DNA from: Acidobacteriota bacterium
GTDB lineage: Bacteria > Acidobacteriota > Terriglobia > Acidiferrales > UBA7541
Reading direction: 5' to 3'
Length of the DNA stretch: 64,000 bases
Assembly (NCBI GenBank): GCA_003224085.1
Contig: QHYK01000071.1
Coordinates: 95,439 to 159,438 of the forward strand
Shown here: positions 62,044 to 64,000 of the stretch, piece by piece
Layout: each line of letters opens with the position of its first letter
Numbering within the stretch: position 1 is the first letter of the stretch
Program-made: the position numbers and the translations under genes
Notes under the pieces: model-generated
The model's database searches: none
What the model was told of the DNA's origin: nothing
The model's input: the letters and a program-made list of their open reading frames with translations, nothing else

Positions 62044-63653
62044 ATGCAGCCAGCTTCCGCCATGCCGGAAATCCCCGAGAGCATCGGCCCGTACCGCATC
62101 CTCGCGAAAATTGGCGAAGGCGGGATGGGTGTGGTCTACAAAGCGCAGGACCAGCGGCTCCAGCGCGTTGTCTCGCTGAAAGTGATTCGCGAGCTCGATT
62201 CTGACTCGACCTCCGCCAGCGCTTCTGGCAGGAGGCGCGCACTGCTGCGCAAGTTGCGCATCCCAATGCCTGCCGCATCTACGACATCGTCGAAGACCAG
62301 CAACGGCCGGTCCTCGTGATGGAATTCATCGAAGGCGAATCGCTCGCCGAGCGCATCCGGCTGGGTGCGCTTCCCGCGCAGGAAGCGGCGCAGATTGTCC
62401 TCGCGATTCTTTGTGAAGCCCCGCGAACATCGTGCTTTCTGCCACGGGCACCAAGCTTCTCGACTTCGGAATCGCTAAGCATGTTTCGCTGCCTCTGGCG
62501 CAAGATACCGCCGCGACGCTTCCCGACGTCACCAATCCCGGAACGTTTCTTGGCGCGCCGAGGTACGCCTCTCCGGAACAGTTTCGGGGCCACCCGCTCG
62601 ATGCACGCTCCGACCTCTTTTCCGTGGGGGTGATTTTCTACGAAATGCTGACCGGGCAGGCGCCGTTTCCGGGCGAATCGTTTGGAGAAATCGCGCATTC
62701 CGTTTTGCAAGGTTCGGTGCCGGCGCTCAGGCTCGCCCGCCATTTCCGCCATGGGACACATTGCGCATCGTGCGCTGGCGCGCGATCCCAGGGATCGACC
62801 GGCGTGGGCCCGCTTGGGCCGCGCCCGGTGGCTCATCGACAAGTACAAGGCCGGCTCGGAGGAGGCATTGCGGTCGGCTGACGGAGCGTTTCAAACCGCG
62901 CTTCGCCTGAATCCCGATCTCACCATGGCGCACAACGCTTACACGCAGCTCCAGGTGGATCAGGGCCGCTCGCTCGACGCATTGAAGCGCCTCCTGGACC
63001 GCGGCCGCCGCCGCAGTGACGCCGAGCTTTTTGCCGGCCTCGGCCACGTCTGCCGCTGCTGCGGCTTGCTGCAGGCGGCGCTTCGCGCGCAGCAGGAGGC
63101 TCACCGGCTCGATCCGTCCATCCTCACCACAATCAATCACACCTACTTCATGCTCGGCGACTACCAGAAAGCCCTGGATACTTCCGGCGGCGATTTCGGC
63201 TATGCCGAGGGCGTGATGCTCTCCGCCCTGGGCCGCACCGAGGAAGCCATCGCCAAGCTGCGCCGGAGCGAAGAAATCATTTGGCGTCTCGGCAGGCTTT
63301 ACGTGATCTCCTTGCGAGCGCTGCTCGAAGGCAATCGAGAAGAGAGCTTGCAAGCCTGCGAGGAGCTGCGCAAAGCCACGTTCCGCGATCCCGAAGGAAT
63401 CTACTAGCTTGCACGGCAGCTCAGTTGCCTTGGCGAGCAAGATTGGGCGCTGGAAACGCTGTCTCGCGCCATCAAGCACGGATTTTTCTGCTATCCGGCT
63501 ATGGTGCGCGACCCGTGGCTCCATGCTGTCCGCACGCGACCGGAATTCACGGCGTTGTTGCGGCAGGCCAACGACCTCCAACGCGAAGCCACCGCAGCCT
63601 TCGCCGCTGGTGGTGGAGAGACGCTGCTTGGCCTCCGGCCTGAAGCCTATTGA
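62044..63653 (+). pseudogene. Broken serine/threonine kinase-TPR gene
   Basis: A PknB-type kinase fused to TPRs, in pieces. From ATG 62044 one frame gives ESIGPYRILAKIGEGGMGVV and the VSLKVI lysine; a shift near 62210 leads to WQEARTAAQVAHPNACRIYD and VLVMEFIEGESLAERI; after 62410 the HRD catalytic loop is deleted, and another frame resumes at PANIVLSATGTKLLDFGIAK, then APRYASPEQFRGHPLDARSD. A further shift near 62740 joins TPRs (HIAHRALARDPRDRPAWARL onward). An in-frame stop at 63405-63407 cuts off a final continuation (LSRAIKHGFFCYPAMVRDPW) to the stop at 63651. The kinase cannot be active. Confidence 0.88.
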
Positions 63654-63851
63654 AGCCACCCCCTCCTCGCGACCAGTTCCATAATGGGAAGGATAGCCAC
63701 ACCCCGGCAGTTTTCCTAACTAAGAGTGGCAAACAAAGGAGCTAGACTACACGGAACTTGGATTGGAGTCGAAGGAGAGAGAAGTACCTACACTCCGTGG
63801 TTCCGCCCCGAGGCCTGCTGAAGTTGCCCGGCTCGTGGCACGGTTAAATGA
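63654..63851. other. Intergenic region before the EgtD-like gene end
   Basis: About 200 bases with no ORF of note, between the kinase pseudogene end and the stop of the minus-strand EgtD-like gene. Confidence 0.3.
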
Positions 63852-64000
63852 TCATTCTGCGGTAAGCAGGTTTTGGGCGAAGGGCCATTCGGAGTCGATC
63901 CACTGGGCTTCGCAGCGGAAGCCGGTGCGCTCGGCCATCTCGGGAATCTCTTCGGCTTTGTATTTGTGGGAGCTTTCGGTCCAAATGGTCTCGTCTTCGT
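63852..64000 (-). CDS. EgtD-like histidine N-methyltransferase, C-terminal part
   Basis: The window ends inside this gene. The minus strand reads ETIWTESSHKYKAEEIPEMA and then GFRCEAQWIDSEWPFAQNLL before TGA (63852-63854). This matches the C-terminus of EgtD/DUF2260 dimethylhistidine N-methyltransferases (IxTExSxKY ... W) that make hercynine for ergothioneine. Only 49 codons are visible, so the SAM domain and start lie beyond base 64000. The FGE-like gene at 13 kb is not its partner EgtB by architecture. Confidence 0.7.
   Translation of the reverse strand, partial: EDETIWTESSHKYKAEEIPEMAERTGFRCEAQWIDSEWPFAQNLLTAE

Overview
This is a GC-rich window (roughly 58-60 % by eye) packed with bacterial genes. 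It most likely comes from an Acidobacteriota chromosome of the Terriglobia/Koribacter type. That is an inference from content: many secreted peptidases and beta-propeller proteins, a serine/threonine kinase-TPR gene, PilZ- and TonB-type hybrids, a TPR-containing secretin, split proline-catabolism genes and the rimP-nusA-infB-ylxP-rbfA-truB block. No rRNA gene is present to settle the taxonomy.

Layout. 1-4.6 kb: end of a class-III aminotransferase, two exported peptidases (M28/GCPII-like and P1/DmpA-like) and a small lipoprotein. 4.6-17.4 kb: a GcvT-like protein, a decayed TPR fragment, two tandem PYROXD2-like FAD oxidoreductases, an EVE protein, an NHL-repeat protein, formate-THF ligase, a formylglycine-generating-enzyme-like protein, a PilZ-like/TonB-like hybrid and a P5C dehydrogenase. 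17.4-27.1 kb: an APC permease, two methyltransferases, two envelope glycosyltransferases, a PilT-type ATPase, an S10 carboxypeptidase and a HAD phosphatase. 27.2-28.8 kb: a relic island with a broken tyrosine recombinase, two genes of foreign appearance and tRNA-His. 28.9-32.4 kb: a NarL-type two-component pair and an ECF sigma factor. 32.4-39.6 kb: two terminator hairpins, then the transcription/translation operon.

39.6-48.4 kb holds the two most unusual objects. The first is a secretin whose membrane-channel domain is split by about 560 residues forming seven FG-GAP blades plus two Ig-like domains. The second is a Fet/p19-like iron-transport operon (FTR1-DUF2318 fusion, two FtsX-like permeases, ABC ATPase) in which the ATPase carries a complete DtxR-type metal-sensing domain at its C-terminus. 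All six DtxR metal ligands after the winged helix are conserved at exact spacing. A 23-bp imperfect palindrome lies just upstream of the first gene and a hairpin-plus-T-run follows the last.

48.4-64 kb: DUF971 protein, large APC permease, mscL pseudogene, cyclophilin, DinB-like protein, thioredoxin reductase, proline dehydrogenase (partner of the P5C dehydrogenase 37 kb away), O-methyltransferase, UPF0173 hydrolase, TlpA-like thioredoxin, 7Fe ferredoxin, alpha/beta hydrolase, GH57 glucanotransferase, a dispersed REP-like repeat, a kinase-TPR pseudogene and the 3' end of an EgtD-like gene. Four separate loci show decay (TPR relic, recombinase, mscL, kinase), so gene erosion is a recurring theme, although consensus errors cannot be excluded from sequence alone.
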